From an archaeon (GTDB lineage Archaea; Nanobdellota; Nanobdellia; Woesearchaeales; JAHJEM01), in assembly GCA_020057445.1 (NCBI GenBank), contig JAGVFV010000105.1, positions 1-6,247 of the forward strand: a DNA stretch of 6,247 bases, read 5' to 3'. Shown here piece by piece: positions 1 through 4,753 of the stretch. A program made the position numbers and the translations under genes. Below the pieces are notes generated by a model, which saw nothing but the letters and a program-made list of their open reading frames with translations, was not told where the DNA came from and searched no databases. Numbering within the stretch: the first letter of the stretch is position 1; the number at the start of each line of letters is the position of its first letter.

Positions 1-1
1 A

Positions 2-295
2 AACCACTTCATCACCAAAGGGACGATCACCTCAGCAGACTGTCCCATCATAACCATAGGGCTTCGGCCAGGAGAGAAGATGAGTGAAAGCCTCATGACA
101 GAAGAAGAGGCGCAGATCGCAGAAGAGACAGAATCCATGTTCATCATCAGGCCGCCATTAGAGCTTCCCCACACGCCAGTGCCCACGACGACAGCGCTCA
201 AGAAGACCAATCCGAGCATGTACAATTCACGGATGGCATGCCACCTCAACCAGAACGAGATCAAAAAAATCCTTTCCAAACACGACATCTTATGA
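2..295 (+). CDS. C-terminal end of a UDP-N-acetylglucosamine 4,6-dehydratase-like protein (PseB/FnlA/FlaA1 type), 5' truncated by window edge
   Basis: The frame is open from base 2 to the TGA at 293-295, giving 97 codons with no start needed because the gene enters from the left. Near its beginning is ITIGLRPGEKMSESLMTEEE (about positions 50-109). This matches the G-x-R-P-G-E-K-x-x-E-x-L-x-x-E-(D/E)-E signature near the C-terminus of SDR-type UDP-GlcNAc 4,6-dehydratases, including the inverting PseB and FnlA/CapE groups. These soluble NAD(P)-dependent enzymes make a UDP-4-keto-6-deoxy-HexNAc for surface glycans. The Rossmann fold and catalytic residues lie outside the window, so the exact activity cannot be read. 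The tail (about 45 residues after the FIIRPP motif) is rich in Pro, Thr and Lys and is not distinctive. The stop overlaps the next start as ATGA (292-295), so the gene belongs to the downstream operon. An internal ATG at 80 is not the real start, because family-conserved residues lie upstream of it. Confidence 0.75.
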   Translation, partial: NHFITKGTITSADCPIITIGLRPGEKMSESLMTEEEAQIAEETESMFIIRPPLELPHTPVPTTTALKKTNPSMYNSRMACHLNQNEIKKILSKHDIL

Positions 296-1023
296 AACTC
301 TCGCTCTTCTTCCCCGCCTACAACGAGGAAGAATCCTTGCCAAAACTTCTCAAAGACGCGACAAGACTATGCAAAGAGGTCGCAGACGACTACGAGATCA
401 TCCTCGTCATCCTCGAGACATCGAAAGACAACACGATTCCCCTTGCAAAAAAATACGCCAAAAAAGACTCCCATATCAGAATCGTCATCCAAAAAGCGAA
501 CGATCGGGGAGTGGGAAGGGCATACCATATCGGATTCCAATCCGCACGATACGAGATCGTCATGTTCTCAGACGCAGACAACCAGTTCGATCTCCAAGAA
601 TTCAAGAAGCTCCTCAAGCTCCTGCCACAATACGACTTTGTCACGGGGTACAGGAAGAAGAGGATGGACCCCTTCCCCAGGCGGTTCATCGCATTCTTCT
701 ACAACCTCCTCCTCAACATACTCTACGGCATGAGAGTCAGGGACGCTGACTGCGCCATGAAGGCATTCAAGAGAGAGCTTGTGCAACGCATCACGCTCCG
801 ATCAAGGACAGGAATGATCTGCCCTGAACTCATCATCAAGGCACGGCGACTCGGCTACAAGATCAAGGAGATACCAGTCACCCACTACCCCCGAACAGCG
901 GCAGAATCCGCATTCGCAAGCGGGGGATTTGTCAAGCCAAAAATAATACTAGGACAAGTAAAGGAGATGCTCGCACTATCAAAAGACTTACGGACACACA
1001 ACTATGACAGGAGGAAAAAATGA
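292..1023 (+). CDS. Glycosyltransferase family 2 (DPM1/undecaprenyl-phosphate sugar transferase-like), soluble
   Basis: This 243-residue protein has a GT-A fold signature. It opens with FFPAYNEEESLP (6-17), the usual GT2 nucleotide-binding start, and carries the metal-binding DxD as SDADNQFD (93-100, D94 and D96). A C-terminal region, VTHYPRTAAES, resembles the V-P-V-x-H-x-x-R-x-x-G-x-S stretch of polyprenyl-phosphate sugar transferases. No convincing C-terminal membrane helices are present, so it would act at the inner face of the membrane on a polyprenyl carrier or growing glycan; donor and acceptor are unknown. The usual D-G-S-x-D-x-T loop reads LETSKDNT (41-48), so the first Asp is Glu and Gly is Thr. 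I chose ATG 292 because it places the YNEEE motif at the N-terminus as in the family and gives an ATGA overlap with the preceding gene. The longer start at 238 would add 18 residues encoded within the upstream gene. The 3' end overlaps the next gene by ATGA (1020-1023). Confidence 0.88.
   Translation: MKLSLFFPAYNEEESLPKLLKDATRLCKEVADDYEIILVILETSKDNTIPLAKKYAKKDSHIRIVIQKANDRGVGRAYHIGFQSARYEIVMFSDADNQFDLQEFKKLLKLLPQYDFVTGYRKKRMDPFPRRFIAFFYNLLLNILYGMRVRDADCAMKAFKRELVQRITLRSRTGMICPELIIKARRLGYKIKEIPVTHYPRTAAESAFASGGFVKPKIILGQVKEMLALSKDLRTHNYDRRKK
1009..1014 (+). promoter_or_regulatory. Shine-Dalgarno site for the sugar dehydrogenase
   Basis: AGGAGG is followed by five A residues and then ATG 1020. 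It lies inside the 3' end of the glycosyltransferase gene and gives this cistron strong initiation of its own in addition to coupling through the ATGA overlap. The ATGA-coupled starts at 292 and 3402 have no comparable site. Confidence 0.8.
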
Positions 1024-2291
1024 AGATAGCAGTCATAGGACTCTGGCACCTTGGCTCTGTCATCACAGCATGTCTTGCAGAGAAAGGGCATTCCATTGTC
1101 GCATACGATGACAAACCAGAGGTCGTTTCACATCTCAAGAAAGGAATACCTCCCATAACAGAGCCGGAACTCACAGAAACACTTCACAAATGCAAGAACA
1201 ACATCATTTTCACCGACAGAAAAGAAGACGCTGCAGGATGCGACCTCTTCTGGATTGCCATCGACACGCCTGTCGATGCGGATGACAATGCAGATGTCGA
1301 GCATGTCATGAAGATGACACGATCATTCTTTCCCCTCATGAAAGAAGGAAGCATCGTCCTGCTCAGCTCGCAACTACCGGTCGGGAGCACAAAGAAGCTA
1401 GAAGAAGAGGCAAAAAAAGAGCATATAAAAGTACATTTTGCCTGCTCGCCAGAGAACCTGCGCCTTGGAAAGGCAATACCTTATTTCCGAAGCCCGGACA
1501 GGATCGTTGTTGGAGTCAGGGACGATGAGACCAAGAAACGACTGACTGCACTGCTCTCTCCATTCACAGAAAACCTCCTCTTCATGCGCGTTGAATCCGC
1601 AGAGATGACAAAGCACGCGATCAACGCATTCCTCGCCACAAGTGTGGTCTTTGCGAACGCGCTAGCGACGCTCTGCGAACAGACTGGCGCGGACGGATTT
1701 GAAGTCGAGCAAGGATTGAAGTCAGAGGCTCGCATCGGGCAAAAAGCCTACGTCAAGCCGGGAGGGGCATTCGCAGGAGGGACACTCGCCCGAGACCTCC
1801 AATTCCTCATAAAAGAATGCAAAGAGAAAAAAGTTGACGGACAGCTGTTCTCAGCAGTGCTTGCCCAGAACGAGGCGCACAAGCTATGGTCAGAAAAACG
1901 GCTAACAGGCTTGCTGGGATCGGTGAACGGTCGACGCATAGCCATACTCGGCCTTACATATAAGCCAGGGACAGACACCCTCCGACGGTCATCATCCATC
2001 GAGATAGCGGATCAACTACTTGCCAAAGGAGCAGAGGTCATCGCATTCGATCCCGCTATTAAGGAAATGCCTCCAGAATATGCAAGGATAAAACTGGGGA
2101 AGAGCGTGCAGGATGCGCTCACGGATGCAGACGCGTGCATCATCGCAACACCATGGCCAAAATTCCAGACACTCGCTCCTGCTGACTTTTCTGCGATGAG
2201 ACGGAGACTGGTGCTCGACCCTGCGGGATTCCTAAAACAACTAACGGGAACTGATATTGAATATTATGTCGTAGGACATGGAAACATTTAA
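1020..2291 (+). CDS. Nucleotide-sugar dehydrogenase, UDP-glucose/UDP-HexNAc 6-dehydrogenase family, with the catalytic cysteine replaced
   Basis: At 423 residues it has the normal length and three-domain order of the UDP-glucose/GDP-mannose dehydrogenase family. An N-terminal NAD-binding Rossmann domain comes first (AVIGLWHLGS, 4-13). A middle dimerisation and active-site domain follows, then a C-terminal UDP-binding domain (AILGLTYKPGTDTLRRS, about residues 308-324). Family residues that remain are the SPENLR motif (143-148, E145) and the Lys and Asn pair of MTKHAINAF (K198, N202). The position of the thiohemiacetal-forming Cys in the usual G-G-S-C-F-P-K-D is G-G-T-L-A-R-D here, with Thr255. 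The Thr normally before the L-P-V-G motif is Q118, and the second Gly of the Rossmann GxGxxG is Trp9. Canonical members oxidise C6 of UDP-sugars to uronates in two NAD-dependent steps; without Cys the second step needs another mechanism or is lost. I have the impression that the Trp and Thr variants occur together in a subfamily, but cannot check it. ATG 1020 is supported by AGGAGG and the ATGA overlap. Confidence 0.87.
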   Translation: MKIAVIGLWHLGSVITACLAEKGHSIVAYDDKPEVVSHLKKGIPPITEPELTETLHKCKNNIIFTDRKEDAAGCDLFWIAIDTPVDADDNADVEHVMKMTRSFFPLMKEGSIVLLSSQLPVGSTKKLEEEAKKEHIKVHFACSPENLRLGKAIPYFRSPDRIVVGVRDDETKKRLTALLSPFTENLLFMRVESAEMTKHAINAFLATSVVFANALATLCEQTGADGFEVEQGLKSEARIGQKAYVKPGGAFAGGTLARDLQFLIKECKEKKVDGQLFSAVLAQNEAHKLWSEKRLTGLLGSVNGRRIAILGLTYKPGTDTLRRSSSIEIADQLLAKGAEVIAFDPAIKEMPPEYARIKLGKSVQDALTDADACIIATPWPKFQTLAPADFSAMRRRLVLDPAGFLKQLTGTDIEYYVVGHGNI

Positions 2292-2377
2292 GAAAAATAC
2301 ACCTATTTCTGTTGATTATGAAAGATACAATGAAGAAAGCAATAGTAACAGGCGGAGCAGGATTTATCGGAAGGAGC

Positions 2378-2446
2378 TGGCCTCAGCTCGCACGGAAGCG
2401 AAGAGGACTATCGACTTCGTCGAAGTCCTCTGCACTGCGGAGGTCA
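2378..2446 (+). other. Long imperfect hairpin between the two epimerase 5' ends
   Basis: The inner stem pairs AGAGGACT (2402-2409) with AGTCCTCT (2424-2431). It then pairs TCGAC (2411-2415) with GTCGA (2419-2423) around a TTC loop, with one bulged A at 2410. The outer stem pairs TGGCCTC (2378-2384) with GAGGTCA (2440-2446) with one G-U pair. Short GC pairs lie between them. The outer strand contains most of the Shine-Dalgarno of the TTG start. It may be a palindromic repeat element or an mRNA structure controlling translation. No T-run follows, so it does not look like an intrinsic terminator. Confidence 0.65.
2439..2444 (+). promoter_or_regulatory. Shine-Dalgarno that decides the TTG start of the epimerase
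   Basis: GGAGGT lies four bases before TTG 2449. It supports initiation at TTG and not at ATG 2278, which has no such site and would add 57 unrelated residues. Five of its six bases pair in the outer stem of the hairpin at 2378-2446, so it may be hidden until ribosomes or unfolding expose it. Confidence 0.65.
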
Positions 2447-2448
2447 CC

Positions 2449-3405
2449 TTGAAAGCAGTAGTAACGGGTGGAGCAGGATTCATCGGAAGTACAATAGCAG
2501 ACAGACTGCTCAAGGAAGGATACTCTGTCCTTGTCATCGATAATTTCAGGACAGGGCAAGAAGCATTCGTCTCTCATAATCTCAAGAACCCGAAATACAC
2601 GCTCGTCCGTGAAGACCTGCTCAACTACGAGAAAATACTTCCCCATTTCAAGGAAGCGAAGATTGTCTTTCACATGGCCGCGAACGCAGACGTGCGGCAC
2701 GGACTAGAAGACACACGACGAGATTTGGAGCAGAACACGATCGTCACCTACAACGTGCTCGAGGCGGCGAGAAAGAATGGCGTCAAGAAGTTCGTCTTCG
2801 CTTCGACTGGAAGCATCTACGGAGAACCGGACACATTCCCGACACCGGAGACCTACAAGATCCCCATACAGACATCATTCTACGGAGCATCGAAGATAGC
2901 ATGCGAAGGGCTCATCCAGGCATTTGCAGAAGGATTCCCGATGAAAGGATACATCTTCCGCTTTGTCTCCTGCATGGGAGAACGATACACCCACGGCTGC
3001 GTCTTTGACTTCATGAAGTCACTTCGAAAAGACCCGACGACACTCCACATCCTCGGGAACGGCAAGCAGAAGAAATCCTATATCTACATCGGAGACCTGG
3101 TCGAAGCCATCTTCCACGTCATCAGCACACAACACGAAAAGGTCAACATCTACAACCTCGGGACTGATGAATTCGTGGACGTGAACTTCATCGCACAGAC
3201 CATCTTCGACGAACTGAAATTAAAAAATGTGAAAATCTCCTATAGCGGAGGAGAGCGTGGATGGATAGGCGACTCGCCATTCATCTACCTCGACATCGCG
3301 AAACTCCAGAAAGCAGGATTTTCCCCGAAAACAAGCATCAAGGACTCCATAATCCACACCGTCAGATACCTCAACACCCACCCATTCCTATTCGACCAAC
3401 GATGA
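2449..3405 (+). CDS. NAD-dependent nucleotide-sugar epimerase/dehydratase (extended SDR, UDP-glucose 4-epimerase-like)
   Basis: From TTG 2449 the protein has 318 residues, the usual length of extended-SDR sugar epimerases. It begins MKAVVTGGAGFIGS, with the NAD-binding G-x-x-G-x-x-G at 7-13 and an acidic residue after the second strand (D31) favouring NAD over NADP. The catalytic triad is visible as T120 in ASTGSIYG, Y145 and K149 in FYGASK. Near the C-terminus RGWIGDSPFIYLDIAKLQKA (about residues 270-290) matches the substrate-end segment of archaeal and bacterial UDP-sugar epimerases. The class interconverts C4 epimers or does related 4-keto chemistry on UDP-, GDP- or dTDP-sugars in the cytoplasm; the substrate cannot be read here. 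The longer open frame from ATG 2278 is probably chance readthrough of the hairpin. The start region is unusual: a second, out-of-frame copy of the gene's first codons lies upstream. The stop overlaps the next start by ATGA (3402-3405). Confidence 0.88.
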   Translation: MKAVVTGGAGFIGSTIADRLLKEGYSVLVIDNFRTGQEAFVSHNLKNPKYTLVREDLLNYEKILPHFKEAKIVFHMAANADVRHGLEDTRRDLEQNTIVTYNVLEAARKNGVKKFVFASTGSIYGEPDTFPTPETYKIPIQTSFYGASKIACEGLIQAFAEGFPMKGYIFRFVSCMGERYTHGCVFDFMKSLRKDPTTLHILGNGKQKKSYIYIGDLVEAIFHVISTQHEKVNIYNLGTDEFVDVNFIAQTIFDELKLKNVKISYSGGERGWIGDSPFIYLDIAKLQKAGFSPKTSIKDSIIHTVRYLNTHPFLFDQR

Positions 3406-4112
3406 ACAACACCACAATCGTGATTGTTGCGGGCGGACTTGCCACAAGACTCCAACCAATCACCGAGAGCATACCGAAATGCATGGTCGACATCAAAGGA
3501 AAGCCACTCATCGAGCACCAACTCGACATCTTCAAAGCACAAGGATTCATCAATATTCATTTCTGCGTAGCACACCTTGCCGAGAAGGTCGAAGAATACT
3601 TCGGCGACGGGAAGAAACTCGGACTTCGCATCACCTACAGCAGGGAAAAGGAGCTTGTCGGCACCGCAGGCGCAGTGAAACTCTACGAACAGCACCTAAC
3701 ATCGACATTCATCGTCTATTACGGCGACATCATCACGAACTTCCCATTCGAGCAATTCATCACATTCCATAAGGCGAAGAAGGGGATCGCGACAGTCGCC
3801 CTGCATGAGAGACGCCCTGACTCGACGAACAAGAACGTCATCAAGATGGACAATGATAGAATCACATTTTTCTTGGAGAAGGGAATCCGGGACGAGCACG
3901 CTGCAGATCCGACACTCACGACACTGTGCAATTCCGGCTTCTACTGCATGGAACCGAAGGCATTGTCCTATATCCCGATAAATACATTCTTTGATTTCGG
4001 AAAAGATGTCTTTCCGAAACTGATCACTGTAGGCGAGAAGGTATACGGGTTCAAGCACCAATCACGATATGCAGAGATAGGGACGGTTGAAAAGTACGAG
4101 AAAGCAAAGTAA
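3402..4112 (+). CDS. Sugar-1-phosphate nucleotidyltransferase (short HddC/RmlA/ManC-like NTP_transferase)
   Basis: This 236-residue protein is a single nucleotidyltransferase domain without the C-terminal beta-helix of GlmU or the longer mannose-1-phosphate enzymes. The activating loop reads AGGLATRLQPITESIPKCMV (10-29), matching G-G-x-x-T-R-L-x-P-x-T-x-x-x-P-K-x-M, with R16 and K26 as phosphate-contacting residues. KGKPLI (32-37) follows. VGTAGAV (86-92) is the base and sugar loop and YGD (107-109, D109) carries the first metal-binding Asp. The second metal position near the C-terminus, usually D-I-G-T, is E-I-G-T (E225). Such short enzymes include D-glycero-D-manno-heptose-1-phosphate guanylyltransferases and glucose-1-phosphate thymidylyl- or uridylyltransferases. 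Next to an epimerase it probably supplies that enzyme's nucleotide sugar, but base and sugar are not determined. ATG 3402 is chosen from the ATGA overlap and the N-terminal strand TTIVIVAGG. A start at 3261 would lie entirely within the epimerase gene. Confidence 0.88.
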   Translation: MNNTTIVIVAGGLATRLQPITESIPKCMVDIKGKPLIEHQLDIFKAQGFINIHFCVAHLAEKVEEYFGDGKKLGLRITYSREKELVGTAGAVKLYEQHLTSTFIVYYGDIITNFPFEQFITFHKAKKGIATVALHERRPDSTNKNVIKMDNDRITFFLEKGIRDEHAADPTLTTLCNSGFYCMEPKALSYIPINTFFDFGKDVFPKLITVGEKVYGFKHQSRYAEIGTVEKYEKAK

Positions 4113-4140
4113 TTATAAACATATGTCTATTGCATATGTT
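4113..4140 (+). promoter_or_regulatory. Archaeal promoter with a palindromic operator upstream of the toxin-antitoxin pair
   Basis: TTATAAA at 4113-4119 is a TATA box whose centre is about 26 nt before 4142, leaving a leader of about 6-7 nt before ATG 4149. A perfect inverted repeat follows: AACATATG (4118-4125), a 7-nt spacer, and CATATGTT (4133-4140). The first arm overlaps the TATA box, so a dimer bound here would block TBP. Autorepression by the downstream AbrB-domain antitoxin is the natural inference. The repeat starts just after the nucleotidyltransferase stop and no T-run follows it, so a terminator role is less likely. Confidence 0.7.
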
Positions 4141-4148
4141 ACTGAAGT

Positions 4149-4409
4149 ATGTTTGACGTGCGCTATGAAGGACTGCGAATAGCGCCATCCTACGCTGCGA
4201 TGCGAGAGCTCATGCAAGAAGGCATGTCCCTCGAAGACGTCAAAACTATCCTTGAAGAAGGATTTGATGCGCCTCGAAAGCGAAAAAGAGGCACACAGGA
4301 AAAATGGCTTCACATCGGCAAGAAAACATACAATGCAGTCGTCGTGAAAGACTATAATGAAGTACTGCAAGAAGAAGTGTGGCTCCTTACACATTTCGGA
4401 AAATTTTAA
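4149..4409 (+). CDS. Probable toxin, DUF4258-like small protein of a type II toxin-antitoxin pair
   Basis: The protein has 86 residues. A helical N-terminal half contains MSLEDVKTILEEGFD (26-40), like the I-S-x-E-D-V-x-x-(V/I)-L-x-x-G segment of DUF4258 proteins, small RelE/MqsR-like folds often encoded beside YgiT-type zinc-finger antitoxins. A basic patch (RKRKR, 43-47) is followed by beta-strand-like KWLHIGKKTYNAVVVKDY (52-69) and VWLLTHFGKF (77-86). The basic and strand regions suit RNA binding, and K52, K58, Y61 and H82 are candidate active-site residues by inference only. The conserved S-x-H-A-x-x-R near the N-terminus of many DUF4258 members reads PSYAAMR here, so the His is absent. 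There is no good Shine-Dalgarno; the mRNA leader appears very short. The antitoxin gene follows after 3 nt. The toxin-first order agrees with MqsRA-like loci. RNase activity is not proven from sequence. Confidence 0.65.
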   Translation: MFDVRYEGLRIAPSYAAMRELMQEGMSLEDVKTILEEGFDAPRKRKRGTQEKWLHIGKKTYNAVVVKDYNEVLQEEVWLLTHFGKF

Positions 4410-4412
4410 ACC

Positions 4413-4712
4413 ATGAAATGCCCAAACTGCAAACAGAACATGAACCCGAAAAAAGGGATTCCATTCAACCAATACAGGATTGACGGCTTCAGCTGCTCGT
4501 GCGGAGAGATCTATTTCGACCCTGAACAGGCAGAGAAGATCCTCCTCCTCAACAAGCTGAAGAAACAGAAGATCACTGCAAAACTTGGCAGGATCAAGAG
4601 CAATCTCATCCTTCGCCTTCCAAAGGACGTTGAGACTGCGCTTGGCCTTGAACAAGGGGAAGAAGTGGAGCTGCACGTGGAGAACAAAGAGCTGAGAGTC
4701 GTGAAGATTTAA
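4413..4712 (+). CDS. Probable antitoxin: YgiT-like zinc finger fused to an AbrB/MazE-type DNA-binding domain
   Basis: The protein has 99 residues in two parts. Residues 1-35 hold a zinc knuckle pair, CPNC (C3, C6) and CSCG (C28, C30), with the second knuckle C-x-C and not the usual C-x-x-C. A helical linker with many Leu and Lys runs from 37 to 51. Residues 52-99 resemble a SpoVT/AbrB swapped-hairpin domain: ITAKLGRIKSNLILRLPKDV (54-73), then ALGLEQGEEVELHVENKELR (76-95). In YgiT/MqsA antitoxins the zinc domain holds the toxin and a separate domain binds DNA; here the DNA-binding role would fall to AbrB, not HTH. The start is 3 nt after the toxin stop, without a Shine-Dalgarno, so translation is probably coupled. 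The likely target is the inverted repeat at 4118-4140. A zinc-finger transcription factor unrelated to toxin control is the alternative. Confidence 0.72.
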   Translation: MKCPNCKQNMNPKKGIPFNQYRIDGFSCSCGEIYFDPEQAEKILLLNKLKKQKITAKLGRIKSNLILRLPKDVETALGLEQGEEVELHVENKELRVVKI

Positions 4713-4723
4713 TCACCCGAATC

Positions 4724-4731
4724 TTTATAAA
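4724..4731 (+). promoter_or_regulatory. TATA box of the PEP synthase-like gene (leaderless transcript predicted)
   Basis: TTTATAAA is centred about 26 nt before ATG 4754, the archaeal distance from TATA to transcription start. The mRNA would therefore begin at or next to the A of the start codon. The 41-nt gap after the antitoxin gene holds no Shine-Dalgarno, and it separates this transcript from the toxin-antitoxin unit. Confidence 0.75.
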
Positions 4732-4753
4732 CCAATCTGGATTTGATTCCTGT

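Larger units (their letters stand above)
2318..2452 (+). pseudogene. Remnant or duplicated 5' end of a sugar epimerase gene (44-codon frame, ends TTGA-overlapped with the intact gene)
   Basis: ATG 2318 (or in-frame ATG 2330) opens a frame reading MKKAIVTGGAGFIGR from 2330. This is a textbook start of an extended-SDR epimerase with the NAD-binding T-G-G-A-G-F-I-G. After 15 such residues the frame enters the hairpin region and becomes SWPQLARKRRGLSTSS and onward, with no family resemblance. It stops at TGA 2450-2452. The TGA overlaps TTG 2449, the likely start of the intact epimerase. It could be a dead remnant of a paralogue, one arm of a duplication, or a translated leader peptide that couples to the downstream gene. 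Nothing shows that the peptide has a function of its own. Confidence 0.7.
2336..2489 (+). repeat. Imperfect direct repeat of the epimerase 5' end, copies at 2336-2373 and 2452-2489
   Basis: The two 38-nt copies are 116 nt apart and agree at 34 positions. Of the four differences, three are synonymous (ACA/ACG, GGC/GGT, TTT/TTC) and one is Ile to Val (ATA/GTA). The pattern is what two diverged coding sequences show, not a fresh duplication with random changes. The offset of 116 is not a multiple of three, so the copies lie in different frames. Joining the first copy directly to the sequence after the second would give MKKAIVTGGAGFIGSTI, a clean epimerase N-terminus. Confidence 0.85.

Noticed and set aside
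1..288. Minus-strand open frame reaching the window edge, with a hydrophobic stretch LGLVFLSAVVVGTG that looks like a signal peptide
   Set aside because: The + strand over the same bases encodes the recognisable RPGEK end of a 4,6-dehydratase with an ATGA overlap to the next gene; the minus frame is its shadow.
238..291. Longer start of the glycosyltransferase at ATG 238
   Set aside because: The added residues are encoded in the overlapping end of the upstream gene; GT2 proteins start just before the YNEE motif, as from ATG 292.
2285..2291. Internal TATA box (ATTTAAG) before the first epimerase copy
   Set aside because: The match is weak and overlaps the dehydrogenase stop; the spacing to ATG 2318 is plausible but there is too little to support a promoter.
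2402..2431. Intrinsic transcription terminator
   Set aside because: The hairpin is strong but is not followed by a T-run, and the operon continues downstream.
2278..2448. N-terminal extension of the epimerase from ATG 2278 (57 more residues)
   Set aside because: It overlaps the dehydrogenase end by 14 nt, has no ribosome site, and reads through the hairpin and the out-of-frame repeat copy with no family resemblance. TTG 2449 has GGAGGT and gives the canonical N-terminus. It remains a possible alternative start.
3261..3401. Longer start of the nucleotidyltransferase at ATG 3261
   Set aside because: The extra 47 residues are a His/Pro/Arg-rich shadow of the epimerase C-terminus; ATG 3402 gives the normal start.
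4113..4676. 187-codon minus-strand frame opposite the toxin-antitoxin pair
   Set aside because: Its composition (many Phe, Leu and Cys) is that of an antisense shadow, no family motif is visible, and the + strand has two recognisable proteins with a promoter.
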